From contig MCGE01000017.1 of the NCBI GenBank assembly GCA_002105175.1, positions 682,001 through 746,000 of the forward strand: 64,000 nt of DNA. The letters are read 5' to 3'. This stretch comes from Absidia repens (taxonomy: Eukaryota; Mucoromycota; Mucoromycetes; Mucorales; Cunninghamellaceae). This document shows positions 23,066-34,401 of this stretch, one piece after another; the stretch's first letter is position 1, and every line of letters starts with the position of its first letter. The notes below the pieces were generated by a model, which searched no databases, had not been told where the DNA came from, and saw only the letters and a list, made by a program, of their open reading frames with translations. A program made the position numbers and the translations under genes.

Positions 23066-23898
23066 TATGGAAAAAGGATGCTATCCACGATGAAGTTTGT
23101 GGACCAAAAGTTCATCCGAGATGATCTCAGAGCCAGTAAATAAAAAGGAAAAATAAAAAAATTGGAAGGTTAAGAGAGAGAAATGAGAGATAGAAGAGTA
23201 AAAAAAAAAGCAAAAAATCTCATCTGGGGTTGATTTCATTTGGCGCCATTTCCAACTTGAGCGATCAAAAGTAACACTATTACAAAGCTTTCGGTATTAT
23301 TATTTTTTAATCCACATAGTAGAATCCTTTATATCTTTATATCAGGATGTTGAATAGTGTATACTTTTAATAGGTATTGTATCTCCTCTATGAGGAACAT
23401 AGTAAACGGAAAGCGATGGAAAAGAAATCTATCGGTTCCTGAGTGATCGACCACAGAGCCTACAATAATTATAATATAAAAACTATCATTGGATAGTATA
23501 TATTCCATATTTTAGAAAATGGCATGTTATTTCTTTCATCATAAATCATATATTGTTTCTATCACAGTGAGTAGGATGTTACTGATGATTTATTATCTCT
23601 ATCAATCTATTATACGCTTACAATATTTAACCCTATAAAACTGTCAAATTTTTTAATTGGTCGTGGTAATTGGACCTGACGTCGTTGAATTAAAAAAAAA
23701 CCCAAACTAATTTTTTTTTTTACCCAGAGGAAGCTGTCACCAACAAAGCTGGCATTTAGCGCCGTAAACGGAGGGAGAAAAAGACTTTTGGGTTCGGTGC
23801 TTAAAATCAAACGGAGCGACAAACATAAGGTATTATAGATCAAAGAGTTTCTTTTTTTTCGTTTCTCTTTAACTAACTTTTTATTTTATTATACAACA
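23066..23898. promoter_or_regulatory. Divergent intergenic region kinase / eS4
   Basis: 833 bp between the two start codons. It has no ORF of note. Several A/T homopolymers (23194-23202, 23691-23721) and a pyrimidine-rich TTTCTTTTTTTTCGTTTCTCTTT segment (23849-23871) sit just upstream of the ribosomal protein start, as is common for highly expressed fungal genes. Confidence 0.4.
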
Positions 23899-25205
23899 AT
23901 GGTAAAGTGAATATAAAAAACATTAGTTAAAAACGAAAAGATGGATAGATGGATAAATAGATAGATAGATAGATGCGTGGATAGATGCCTGAATATGAAA
24001 TGGATGATTGATCTTTTACTGTATATTATTTTATAGGGTCGTGGTCCTAAGAAGCACATGAAGCGATTGGCAGCTCCTAAGCACTGGATGTTGGACAAAC
24101 TTTTGGGTAAGTACCTCTATAAATCTGGTGAATATCACTGTTGCTGTATGTTGCTTTTGGGGATGAAATACAAAAATTTATAGTCAAGCTCAACAATCCG
24201 AGTATTTTATGGTGACGAGAAAATTTTTATTTACAATATACTGATAATGCAACATCATACAGTGACAGTGACCCAAAAATAGTAATGGTTATGAAATTGC
24301 CCTTACTAAAGTAATCTCTCTACCTTTTCATAATAGGGTCTTATGCTCCCAAGCCCAGCTCCGGTCCTCACAAGACCCGTGAATGCTTGCCCTTGATTGT
24401 CTTTATCCGTAACCGTCTCAAGTACGCTCTCAATGGTCGTGAAGTCACCAGCATCTTGATGCAACGTTTGGTTAAGGTTGACAACAAGGTCCGTACTGAT
24501 TCTACCTTCCCTGCTGGATTCATGGGTAAGTCTGAATGTATATATATATATAATATAGAGTGGGGGAATTTGGGGAGAGGGGGCAAATAGTTATATGGAT
24601 TTTGGTTACTGATTGGTTGAGGCTTTGACGAATCCCGGATGATATTTTCGTACCATGTTTTTTCATTGTGATTGGCAGATGTCATCTCTATTGAAAAGAC
24701 TGGCGAAAACTTCCGTCTCGTCTATGACATTAAAGGTCGCTTCGCCATTCACCGCATCACTGATGAGGAAGCCAAGTACAAGCTGTGCAAGGTTCGTAAG
24801 GTGATGGTTGGTGCCAAGGGTATCCCCTACATTGTTACTCATGATGGCCGTACTATCCGCTACCCCGATCCTTTGATCAAGGTGAACGATACTGTCCGTT
24901 TCGATCTGGAAAACAACAAGATCCTTGATTTTGTCAAGTTGGAAGTGGGTAATGTGGCTATGGTGACTGGTGGTCGTAACGTGGGTCGTATTGGCACTAT
25001 TGTCCATCGTGAACGTCATATTGGTGGCTTTGAAATTGTGCATGTCAAGGATTCCTTGGACCGTACCTTTGCTACCCGTATTTCCAACGTGTTTGTCATT
25101 GGTCAAGGAAACAAGCCTCTCATCTCTCTCCCCAAAGGTAAAGGTATCAAGTTGTCCATTGCTGAGGAACGTGACCGCAGACGTGCTGCTGCCGCCTCCA
25201 ACTAG
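23899..25205 (+). CDS. RPS4: 40S ribosomal protein eS4 (RPS4)
   Basis: Four exons: 23899-23901 (only the ATG), 24037-24106, 24337-24525, 24679-25205; 262 residues, the usual eS4 length. eS4 is a body protein of the small ribosomal subunit. Diagnostic blocks: [20 protein letters not shown] at the N-terminus, the S4 RNA-binding segment ([18 protein letters not shown]), the central RPS4E domain and the KOW-like [17 protein letters not shown]. It ends [11 protein letters not shown] plus an Ala-rich tail. The first intron follows the start codon directly, so the coding part of exon 1 is three bases. Codon use is more GC-rich and more biased than in the neighbouring genes, as expected for high expression. 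Two AATAAA motifs lie at 25293-25298 and 25310-25315. Confidence 0.97.
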
Positions 25206-26035
25206 ATTATATATCATATCTCCCTTAGTTTAGTTTGTTAGCTCTCATCATGACCACCTTCATTTTTTTATCTCATCATTTCATTTATCTTGAATAAATT
25301 TTGTTTCTCAATAAAGAATCGTTGTACATATTGGTTTTTTTTTTTTTTTTTTTTTTTTTAATGTAATATGTAGACTTTGATTTCTTCAAAAGATCATTGA
25401 GTAGAATAATACATAAAGGGAAGGGTTTCTTGGTCTGAGGGGATTATGTAAATATATCATAGCAGACCGTCTTTGGAGAAAAGCTCCCTTATATCCAATG
25501 CAATGTGTATTACTTCATAAACTATTGAAGAAGGCATTCATTGAAGGTATACCATAGAAACATTTGTTGCTTTATTGTAGTATAAACATAGCGTACGGTA
25601 AACTAAAATACTAAAAAATTCAATGGTGAGCGGTAAACTATACTAAAGTGAAAGAGGGACGAGATATACAAATCTATGGCGGGTGATAAATTATTCTGGT
25701 ACAGTGGAGTGAGTAAACTAAAGTAACTTGAGATGCTCTATATTGAGTACAAAGGCAACATGAGAAGAGATTCACAATACTACCATTGCTGCATGGAGGT
25801 GCCTACTGCAGAGAGTGAGCGAGAGAGATAGATATGCATCATGCTACCGCTGCTAAGTGATGTTGGTTGTTGAAGGACTAGAAATAATGGAAAAAATAAT
25901 ACAGCTGTTGACCGACAGGGTTTGGTGCAAGAAAAGAAAAAACTACGAAGTTTTAAATGTTAAATGGTGGGGCTCATGGGTATAAAAAGAGAATAACCAT
26001 GTTAATAATGTTGCATGTGTCGATGTAAAAAAGAA
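25206..26035. other. Intergenic region with homopolymer tract
   Basis: Contains the eS4 3' end, a run of about 27 T (25333-25359) and AT-rich sequence without a recognisable gene or RNA. A GAGAGAGATAGATA patch lies near 25822. Confidence 0.35.
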
Positions 26036-26720
26036 GACAAGCAGCAAGAGCGAAAAACGACGTTCAAATTCCGCCCACGTGAATATTTAATTTCGCCCGG
26101 TTTTATTTTCTCGCACTCTCTTTCTTTCATTTCTTTTTTTCTTTCCTTTTTTTTTTTCACCGTTCAATTTTTTTTTGGAATTGCGGTGATTTTAGATTAG
26201 TGTCAGGACTAGTTTAGGATGGGTTTCAGCTCAGGGATTGCAAGATGCATGGGGGAACCCTTTCATTTTGGATTCAGGATTTTGGATTAGTTGGCTTTTT
26301 GGAGCCTCTCTTAGCTTAATTTAGCCTTAGTTTGTCATGCTCTGTATCTACTTTTGAAAACAATATCTCCCTTTTTATATGTTTTAATGAAGAATGCGCC
26401 ATTAGTCTCTTTCATGTCTTGTATAATAGATCCCTTTTTTACTACCATCTTCCCAATACATCTACTGCTTTGCTTCAATAAAAGATATCAATTCAACTTT
26501 TCACATGCCTTGAACAATATATTAGATGAAGTTTTACGCTCTCCCATTTAAACTAGCATTGAACATTCCTCAGATCCCCCCACCCCTCTCCTTCATGCTA
26601 AGTCTATCAGATCTTTTATCACAACAAGCACCACCCCGCTTTTAGTTTAGCATTCACTCAATATGCTTCAATAAAATATTCTCTTTTTTTGACCAACCTC
26701 TGACTTTTTTTTTTAGTAAG
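26036..26720 (+). repeat. R1 interspersed repeat, copy D
   Basis: Head motif GTTCAAATTCCGCCCACGTG near 26066, close to a canonical tRNA B box, followed by the C/T-rich tract and the core (about 26191-26335). The tetraloop hairpin here is GGG-GGAA-CCC, still GNRA, and the third hairpin is the intact GGCT-TTTTGG-AGCC. The tail includes CTTCAATAAAAGATATC and CTTCAATAAAATATTC blocks. Confidence 0.82.
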
Positions 26721-27246
26721 GGCAGCCGTTATTGTGAGTATCCAATCAGGAACCTGATTTATTACTCACCCAATAGCGTTTATTTATTTTTCAATTTGTG
26801 ATTTCACAGTGACCTGAAGTAGCGAGTGTTATGGAATGCACTGGTTAACAATAAAGGTGAACTGGGTTTTTGATTTTCAAAGTATTTAGAAGTAGTTATT
26901 GTCAACAAGTACGTAAAAATGATGTGACTATTAACATATTCATCAATGATCTATGTGACGTGTTGGCTGAATCATGCAGAATAAAAAAATAAAAAAATAA
27001 AATAAAAAAATATAAAAAAGCAACTTGGTTTTCAATGCATGGGGCAATTATATGATAGCTCAAAACGATATGGTTTTTATTAAATAAATATATAGTCATT
27101 TATTGCAATCTACTTTTGATCAAGAGGGTGTATAAAAGGGATGGGTATACAGTGTCAGATAAACCTAGGATGGTTAATGAATACTAAATATAGACAGGGG
27201 AGGGGAGAAGTAGGGATGGGAGCAATTACTCTAAAATAAAACCTAT
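26721..27246. other. Intergenic region
   Basis: No gene seen. AT-rich sequence leading to the 3' end of the FAB1-like gene. It includes a patch of repeated AAATAAAAAAAT units at about 26979-27015. Confidence 0.35.
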
Positions 27247-29343
27247 TCACTTCATCCATATGCTAGGACACGTTTGTTCGGGTAAGATCTTGTCGAATTT
27301 TCCTATTGACATGAAAAAAAAAAAAAAAAAAACAATGCCACATATCAGTAATCATCGACTGGAGTATCACATAATGGTAAGTAAGGTGGGAACATTTTTT
27401 TTTTTTTTTTTACCTGGGATAGGAATGAAATAGTTGAATACTTCCCTACAAAAACGTAGCCTATATTGATCCGGTGGTAAAACAGTGACTTCCCGATTCC
27501 GATGAATAGTTGATTTGCTACGAGATTCAAGTTTCTTGTACCAAGTGTAGGCACCAATAAAATCTGTTCACCAATACGAAAAAAGAGAAATTGATAAAAT
27601 GCCTTGCATGACCTTTCTTATTTAAATAGACTTACCGACAATCCCAACAGTTAATTCCTTCTTGTCATTGTCGACCCCAACAAGAAGTGAGTAATCCATG
27701 ATATTTCCTTTCGCTAAGAACTCAGTGTCACGGTGAATAGCTGCTTCGATCCATTCTTTGGATTGCTCATGAGTTACGTAGCCCATACGGTATCCTAGAC
27801 AAAAATAAAAATTGATGGTCAATTGTCAATATGCACACAGTATAGAATATAAACTTTATTCCATACCATCCCGCCAATCGCCATCCCAAAGAGTTGTATG
27901 TTGCTGATTCCGAAGTTCTTCATCAACTTGGCGATCAGGTATGCCCTTAAAATCAAATGTCTATAAAATAGTTCAATGAATGATAAATAATAATGATAGA
28001 AGTACGCTTCGCCTTTTCATATTATTATTATTTCACCTTGTCAATAGATTGCCCATAGAATAATTGTTCCATCACTAATACGTCCATATTCAATAATTCC
28101 TTTTTTTCATTCAGGGTCCTGATTTGAACGCTATAGAATCCAAATATTTTGGCGAGTATGGTTGGTGCCTATCAAGAGAAGGAAGAATAAATCAGCGCCG
28201 TATCAATAATGTTTGCTTTGTAACACCCATTCAATTTAACGCATGACTTACCGATCCGCTTTCCTTGACATAATCAAAATATTTTGGGGCAAATCTTAAA
28301 AAGGCATCCTTTTCTGCAATGTTCCAAGCATTCATCATTTCCTTTACAACTAGTCGGTCATCTATATATATAAAGGAGGGTAATGACAGAAAAACATAAT
28401 GCGTAAGTAATTTTGATATCGATTATAACCAATAGGATGTCTTTCATTCTTTTATTTTTTGTTACCTTGAGTTTTGTAAAATTGGCTTTTACTCTTTCCA
28501 CCAGTGGCTCCCCAATTCTGACAACGTCCGAGGGATTCGATGACCAATTGTTCCACTCCGCATGACCTTCGCAGCAGTTCAAATTCGTTGGCATAATAAA
28601 CCACACACGTGAATTCCTTATCGCCATGGACAAAGCCTATATTCAAAATGAGACATCCATTTAGTCTTTATTTTTTCTCTTACTTTTGCTTTTGTCTCTT
28701 ACGATGCTTGATATGTGGGCTCACCAGGCTGGAAGCAGTCTCCAATTTGGCTGAAGATTGGCCTGCGTCAGGATTTGTTGTTGATCCGTGGTTGAGGTTA
28801 TCATCAGCAAGCCGTGCATGACTATCGGAAGGAGGAGGGGGATTGTGGTAGATGGTGGACTCTTTGATGTCTTTTGCTGACTGTTGAGAAGAGAGGTCGA
28901 GATTACGTTCCGTTTTTTCTTGTTGCTGTATTTTGTCAGAAGAAGGCAAGAAAGGTGTTGCGCGAGCCAGTCGTTTTTTCATTTGTGATAGTCGGTGTGT
29001 GTGCTCATCGTTCACGTTGCTCCTAACCGTTTCTAGTATCATGGTCCTGAAGGATGCCGTTTCAGTCGCTGATCCAGTGGCCGATGCAATGTATTTTCTT
29101 TCTACTGTCGAGTAATATCCATCTATAACTTCGTTTTGATCCCCATCATCACTATTGTTGGTGATGTTCTTGTTGCTTCCGTCATTGTTAGATTTTGTCG
29201 ATAAGGCAGGTGAAGTCATCGTTTCAGGAGACATGGACAGAGATGTGGCTGTATTTGTAGGAATGGTGTCGGTATTTGATGTCAAAGATCGAGTTTGTTC
29301 AAGTTCTTCCACATATTCATTGGAGCTACAATGTCATTCATAC

Positions 29344-29411
<68 letters not shown>

Positions 29412-32134
29412 ATTCAATCAACAATAGTTCATGATTTGTAGTTTTGCTTTGTTTTTTTTTTACCTTAGGGTATACGCAATGATAGACGTCGGTTCCAGTT
29501 CACGCACCATGATCGCGGAGTCAGGAAAGCAGTGTATGGTCTGATTGACATCTGTATTCATATAATCCGGTCGTGCCTTCCAGGTAAAAAGATCCTTCGA
29601 TTGTCCTTGTTCCGAAGGCCATCGTTGAAGCTGCCAAGCATTCAAATCATCCACAACTGAGGAAGCTCTCAGAGTAAAAAGCCTTCTGAAATCATTGATA
29701 CAACCATCCTTGCCATTTGAGGGTTTCTTCAATACCGATGAGAGATGTTGATGATCCAAATCCAGTGTTGCCCGCCAATCGACAATGTCCGTGTCCGCCC
29801 GTCCATTCAGTCGATTGTCTTGAAGATAAGAGAGATGTCTTCGCATTGATTTAAATAGGTCATCCACAGCGCGCTGTTCCCTGATAATCCATTTTTCCAT
29901 TGTCGACTTGCTGATACGCGGCGAAAGTGTTGAAGACGGCGATGTTGAAGTCGCTGCTGGCTGGACTACTTGCAGTGGCGATCCTCTGAGTCGATATACT
30001 TTGATGTCTTCTTTCAAAAATCGTATTTCCATAGATTGAGTCGTTGTATGATGATCCATTCCTTGATTGTTGCTTTTCGGGGCAGCCCCAAAACATCGGG
30101 CAATGGCAGTCGGAGTCGTTTTTGCGTGTTGACATAGATCATCGTGCGGTCCATTGAAGCGAGTGCTATACAGGTAAAGTTCCAAATATTTTCCAAAAGA
30201 GAACTGGTAAGTTGCTTGTGATACGCATCTCGGCTGTGTTCGAGCGTCACATATGCTGCAGGCCAACCAGCATCGTAAAACGTCGACACCGAAATCGTTG
30301 TTGCCGTTAATCGTGTCATTGCCATTGATTGATGTATCCGCTGTTGATGAGGTCGAGACAAAGTAGACATTGATACGAGATGAATCATGACCAAAACACA
30401 GAACATGATCTTGAAGCGGTTGTTTGCACCCATGTTGTAACATTTTCGTGTTGTTTGATCGTTGTTGCTTTTGCGTTGTAGGAGATACCATTCCGTTTGC
30501 TTCACTGTGGTTGGACACCATTGTTGCTTGTTTATGTGTTTTGCTGGGTTGTTGTTGTTGATCCATCAATTTTGGGGATGACTGAGTGTTGTTCATATAT
30601 TCACAACACATCGTTGTTTGTTGGTCAATGCGGTTTTTGCATGGAGTGTTGCATTCACGTAGCCATCGTTCCACGGTCGCGCCAAGGGTTTCATCAGAAT
30701 AAGGAGATTGGTCACCAAATCGAAAGTATTCAATTGTGCAGAGATTTGGTCCAAGGCAAGGGCGATCAGGGCACCCAATAGGGTAAGCCATGTAGTCGAT
30801 AACGATGTGCTGGTGATACATGAAGGCGTCAGTGGATGCAGTGTCGAGATAGAGATGATCTAATCCAATCTTGTTTGTATCATTGAGTGTAGTTTTTGGT
30901 ATACGAAGTAAAGAGTATGCCGTGATAGATTGCGGAAGAATAATGTTGCTGGGTATGTTTTCCTTGGCTTCTTCAGTTGTTGATGATGATCCCAGAGATA
31001 AAATAGATGATGAACGCCGAGCCAATGATGTCAGTTTGTTTCGTAAAAGTTGATCGCTGGAACGTTGGTTGTTCTTGTGGAGTTTTTGTTCTTGGAGACC
31101 TTTGGTGATAATCATTTTCATGGTATTCATGTTGTCTTCTTCCTTTTCCAATACGGTGACAATAGATGGGGCAACAAAGAGACAGGACGGAGATGTCGAT
31201 ACACAGGCACGCTCCAAACCAAGCTGAAGATTTTTGTAGTAATGAAGATCAGATAAATCGCGATTCAACGATGAAGTTTTGGTTGGTAAAATAATTCCAT
31301 TGTCTGCCGGTTTTTTTGCTAAATACTTGAACGCCATGGCAGATAGTCGTCGCTTTGGTGTACCATTGATTGGTGATGTTGCTGATGGCTTTTCCGAATG
31401 TTGGATTTTGGCGTCGGTTAATTTGTCATCAGTCTTCCCCAATAACCAACCAAGTAGGCCAAATTTCCAAGGTGCACCATTATCAGGATTATTTGTAGAT
31501 TGTAGGTCGTGTTTTCGAGATAATTGTGTTGAAACAGCGACAAGATGATCATACATCACACCGGTTTCCAAATGCAGCGAATATAAGGTGTACAAAGAGA
31601 TTGCGATGATATCAGTGAGAGTTTGTTGAAGAGATTGTGGAGCACCATAAAGACGTATAGTTCCTCCATAAACAGTTGGCAAAGGTAAATCTATATGCAT
31701 AGCGAAAAACAAAACACGTTAAGCTACATGACCAAAATATTAATAGTAGGTTATTTATTACCTGTGAGTGACTGTAACTGGGTGCCATGTGTCACACTGG
31801 GCAAATACTTGGACTGGGTAGCAGACCCTGTTTCAAACAATTGGATATACATATACAAAGGGGCACCTCCATCGATAGAAGAAGGCGTTTCAGATATGCG
31901 TGTTTGGAGAATGAGCAATAAAATGTCGTTGATAACGGAGGCCCACCTTGCTTGGAGTTTTTCATAACGCAGCCAAGTGTGTATCAATTTCCAAAAGTAG
32001 ACCTTGGCTTCATCATCTAATTGTTTAGTGAAGGGCATCGGCGACGTAAATGACTGTTGTTTGTTGGTCGGCGGTAAATCAAGTGTCTTTGGAAGCAGAG
32101 GAAGCGATTTCGGAGATGACGGTAAAGCAGCCAT
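27247..32134 (-). CDS. FAB1: Divergent FAB1/PIKfyve-type PI3P 5-kinase without FYVE
   Basis: Ten exons: 32134-31762, 31690-29464, 29325-28703, 28636-28466, 28361-28252, 28168-28037, 27960-27867, 27794-27636, 27563-27414, 27302-27247; about 1364 residues. FAB1 makes PI(3,5)P2 on vacuole and endosome membranes. Matching blocks: chaperonin-like remnant (IRLYGAPQSLQQTLTDI, LHLETGVMYD), the CCR region (CTIEYFRFGD, VERWLRECNTPC, FSFGKYLELYLYSTRF), the linker (DSAIMVRELEPTSIIAYTL) and the C-terminal kinase domain ([53 protein letters not shown]). Oddities: no FYVE domain, a shortened chaperonin region, and the kinase motif normally DLKGS reads DFKGI (about residue 1217). It may be a divergent paralogue with changed activity. 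Intron 2 contains 65 consecutive A (plus strand). Confidence 0.88.
29345..29409. repeat. Poly-A tract, 65 nt
   Basis: An uninterrupted run of 65 A on the plus strand inside FAB1 intron 2, hence poly-U in the pre-mRNA about 17-20 nt before the 3' splice site (GACATTGTAG). It is the longest homopolymer in the window, and its exact length may be affected by sequencing error. Confidence 0.85.
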
Positions 32135-33059
32135 GAAGCAATAATAAAAGGGTCAAGCCGTATGGTATATGGATAATATGTATATGTATTTGTATGTATA
32201 TAATCAATCGTAATAATAAAGTAGGTATATGTGCTGAATACTAAAGAATCATAAGGAATATAGAAAATAAAAGAGAAGGGAAAACGGTTCCTGTGGGCAA
32301 AAAAATAATTAAAAAAAGCGCGGTGTTTCAAAACAACAGTAGTCAAAATCACGATCTGGGGCATATGATCATCGACCATCATAAATAAACCATACAGCAA
32401 TTTTGATATGGATAATTTTTATTATTCACATATATACAATATGAGAAATATAAAGGGAGGGGCATTAATGCTATACAAATTTAAAATCTAAAAGATATGC
32501 AAATATAAGGCCATAACACTGCTGCGCGTATGCTAGCAAACACCAAAGTGCTCTGGCATATCACTGAATTTCAAAAATGCTCTTTCATTTATCATAGTTG
32601 AGGATGGGAATCATTGTTTTATGGGCTTTTTCACAGCTGAAGAAAAAGATTCAGGCAATTACCAGAATAAAGATGAGGAAGTGATGGAAAGAATAAAAAA
32701 AAAAAAAAAAGGAGGTAACGAAACAATGTCGTATTCTTCCAGGCGAGGACGAGGACCAAGCAAGCCATCCATAGTAGTAATAGTAGTAGTAGTATCATAG
32801 TTTAGGATAATTAAGTTATCCAAGTAAAAGCTTTTGTACAATATTTATGTTTTATACCTATCACACATTTTCTTTAAAAATATGATACGGGAGAGCGTCA
32901 TGGGCTAAATATGATTTATATTTTGATGATGCAGGTGACGATTGAACGGAGCTGTGCGACCTAAGTGAGCGTTAATAGAGTTACCGTTCATGTAAAGTGA
33001 TTTAGAACTGTCAAACAGGCGCGTCTAACGAGTAGTAGTTATAGTATTTGGCGAAATAG
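32135..33059. other. Intergenic region upstream of FAB1-like gene
   Basis: Presumed promoter and 5' UTR of the FAB1-like gene near 32135-32300 (many ATAC/TATA repeats). I looked for a missing FYVE-encoding exon and found no Cys-rich frame. The rest is AT-rich without genes; a TAGTAG trinucleotide run lies near 32773-32795. Confidence 0.4.
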
Positions 33060-33152
33060 AGAGCAATTATTTGATAGATCACTTACACAGCAACTAAAAT
33101 AGTTACATTGTTCAATAAACGATGAGTCAGAGGATATTTAATAAAAAAAAAC
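33060..33152 (-). repeat. R1 tail fragment at left inverted repeat
   Basis: Matches the far tail of R1 copies G and I: the AATTATTTGATAG...CACTTACA segment followed by GATGAGTCAGAGGATATTTAATAAAAA. The match stops exactly where the 30-bp inverted repeat begins (33153), suggesting the element inserted into or beside an R1 copy. Confidence 0.65.
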
Positions 33153-33504
33153 ATATGGTGTGGCTCACTTATAATGTCAAATACTAGGCATGATCCTAGA
33201 AAGCTGATGGTATTTTAAAAAATGGCCACCTCAAAAAGACAATGTATAAACATGATAATTCAGACCTTTAAGAACAAAACGTGTACATCATTTTTTTTTT
33301 TTTTATAAAAAATGAAAAACTTATCAGCCTTCAAAAAAAGAAGACTTTGGCTGGCTGGCCTAGGATTTGAAACGTATCTGTTGTACTAAAAAGGAAAATG
33401 ATATGTGCATTTATTTTGTAAAACACCGCGAAAACTATAAAATATTATACAGAAAACAAGGTCCTGTTTTTTGCTTGTTCCTGCTCCCATATCAAGCGTA
33501 GTTA

Positions 33505-33637
33505 GTAGATGTAGATGTGGTAGATGTAGATGTAGATGTAGATGTAGATGTAGATGTAGATGTAGATGTAGATGTAGATGTAGATGTAGATGTAATGTAG
33601 ATGTGATGTAGATGTAGATGTAGATGTAGATGTAGAT
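33505..33637. repeat. (GATGTA)n hexanucleotide microsatellite
   Basis: About 20 near-perfect copies of TAGATG/GATGTA with a few single-base slips, inside the inverted-repeat element. The open frames over it (His-Leu or Thr-Ser dipeptide repeats) are artefacts of the satellite. Confidence 0.95.
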
Positions 33638-33759
33638 TGTCATCCCTTCTATTTTTTTGTTGTTGTACGGACACACACCCGTTTGAATGTTTCTGCTTAT
33701 AATAAGCCTATGTATATACATTTGGCAAGACAATCAAAAAATGATAGAAAAAGGCAAGA

Positions 33760-34025
33760 CAAAGTTTATTCAGTAGTAATTATAACAAAGACAATCAATA
33801 CTAAACTAAGATGAAGGTTAATCTAATAGTGGTCCCAAATTCTGGCTCCAAAATGAAAGGGTTTCCCCATGCATCTCGTAATACCTGAGCCGAAAACCCT
33901 TCTAAACTAGTCCTGACACCAATCCCAGTAGAACATCATCCCTTTGAGATCAATGAAATGGCGGTGGCTTGAGAAAAAAAAAAAAAAAAAAGAAAAGAAA
34001 GGAAGGAGAAAAAAAAAGGCTTTAT
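33760..34025 (-). repeat. R1 interspersed repeat, copy E (core only)
   Basis: Core at 33830-33925 (minus strand) with GGGGAAACCC, GGCTCAGGTATTACGAG and GGACTAGTTTAGAAGGG, followed by a purine-rich (plus strand) tract to 34020. The tRNA-like head is missing; the core lies inside the inverted-repeat element. Confidence 0.75.
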
Positions 34026-34401
34026 TAAGGCATTTTTCAAACTGCGATTGAGGTCATAAAATTGATTTGAAAATTGAAAAATTTGACATTATAAGTGAGC
34101 CGCACCATATTCATGCATATGATATATCATATAGCAAATATTCTCATGATGTATTATGGGTATTTATGATATTTCACAGGTTCTTATAATCTATCGAAGA
34201 CTAATATACATGTAACATGAGCACGAAACAGTGGTAGGTAATCATATATCTAAAATGAAAGGCATTCCCCGCTATCGATAATCAAGCTCACAAACAACCA
34301 AAATGACAACTTATAAAAAAAAAAAAACTCCAAAGCATACAGCATATTGAATAATTCTAAACTCTGGTTTTTATTTTCCCAAAATTGCATATGTAAAAAT
34401 T

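Larger units (their letters stand above)
33153..34110. mobile_element. 958-bp element bounded by 30-bp terminal inverted repeats
   Basis: Positions 33153-33182 and 34081-34110 are inverted copies of each other with a single mismatch out of 30 (ATATGGTGTGGCTCAC in the left, GTGAGCCGCACCATAT in the right). A TA dinucleotide at each outer end fits TA target-site duplication as in Tc1/mariner-type elements. No transposase is encoded, so it would be non-autonomous. The interior holds a hexanucleotide satellite (33505-33637) and an R1 core (33760-34025). The superfamily is not assignable from this alone. Confidence 0.7.

Noticed and set aside
29155..29427. Poly-Lys open frame
   Set aside because: Created by the 65-nt A tract in a FAB1 intron.
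30014..31548. Several open frames on both strands over FAB1 exon 2
   Set aside because: Shadows of one 2.2-kb coding exon; only the minus frame has FAB1 homology.
33386..33733. His-Leu and Thr-Ser dipeptide repeat proteins
   Set aside because: They are translations of the (GATGTA)n microsatellite with no flanking gene structure.
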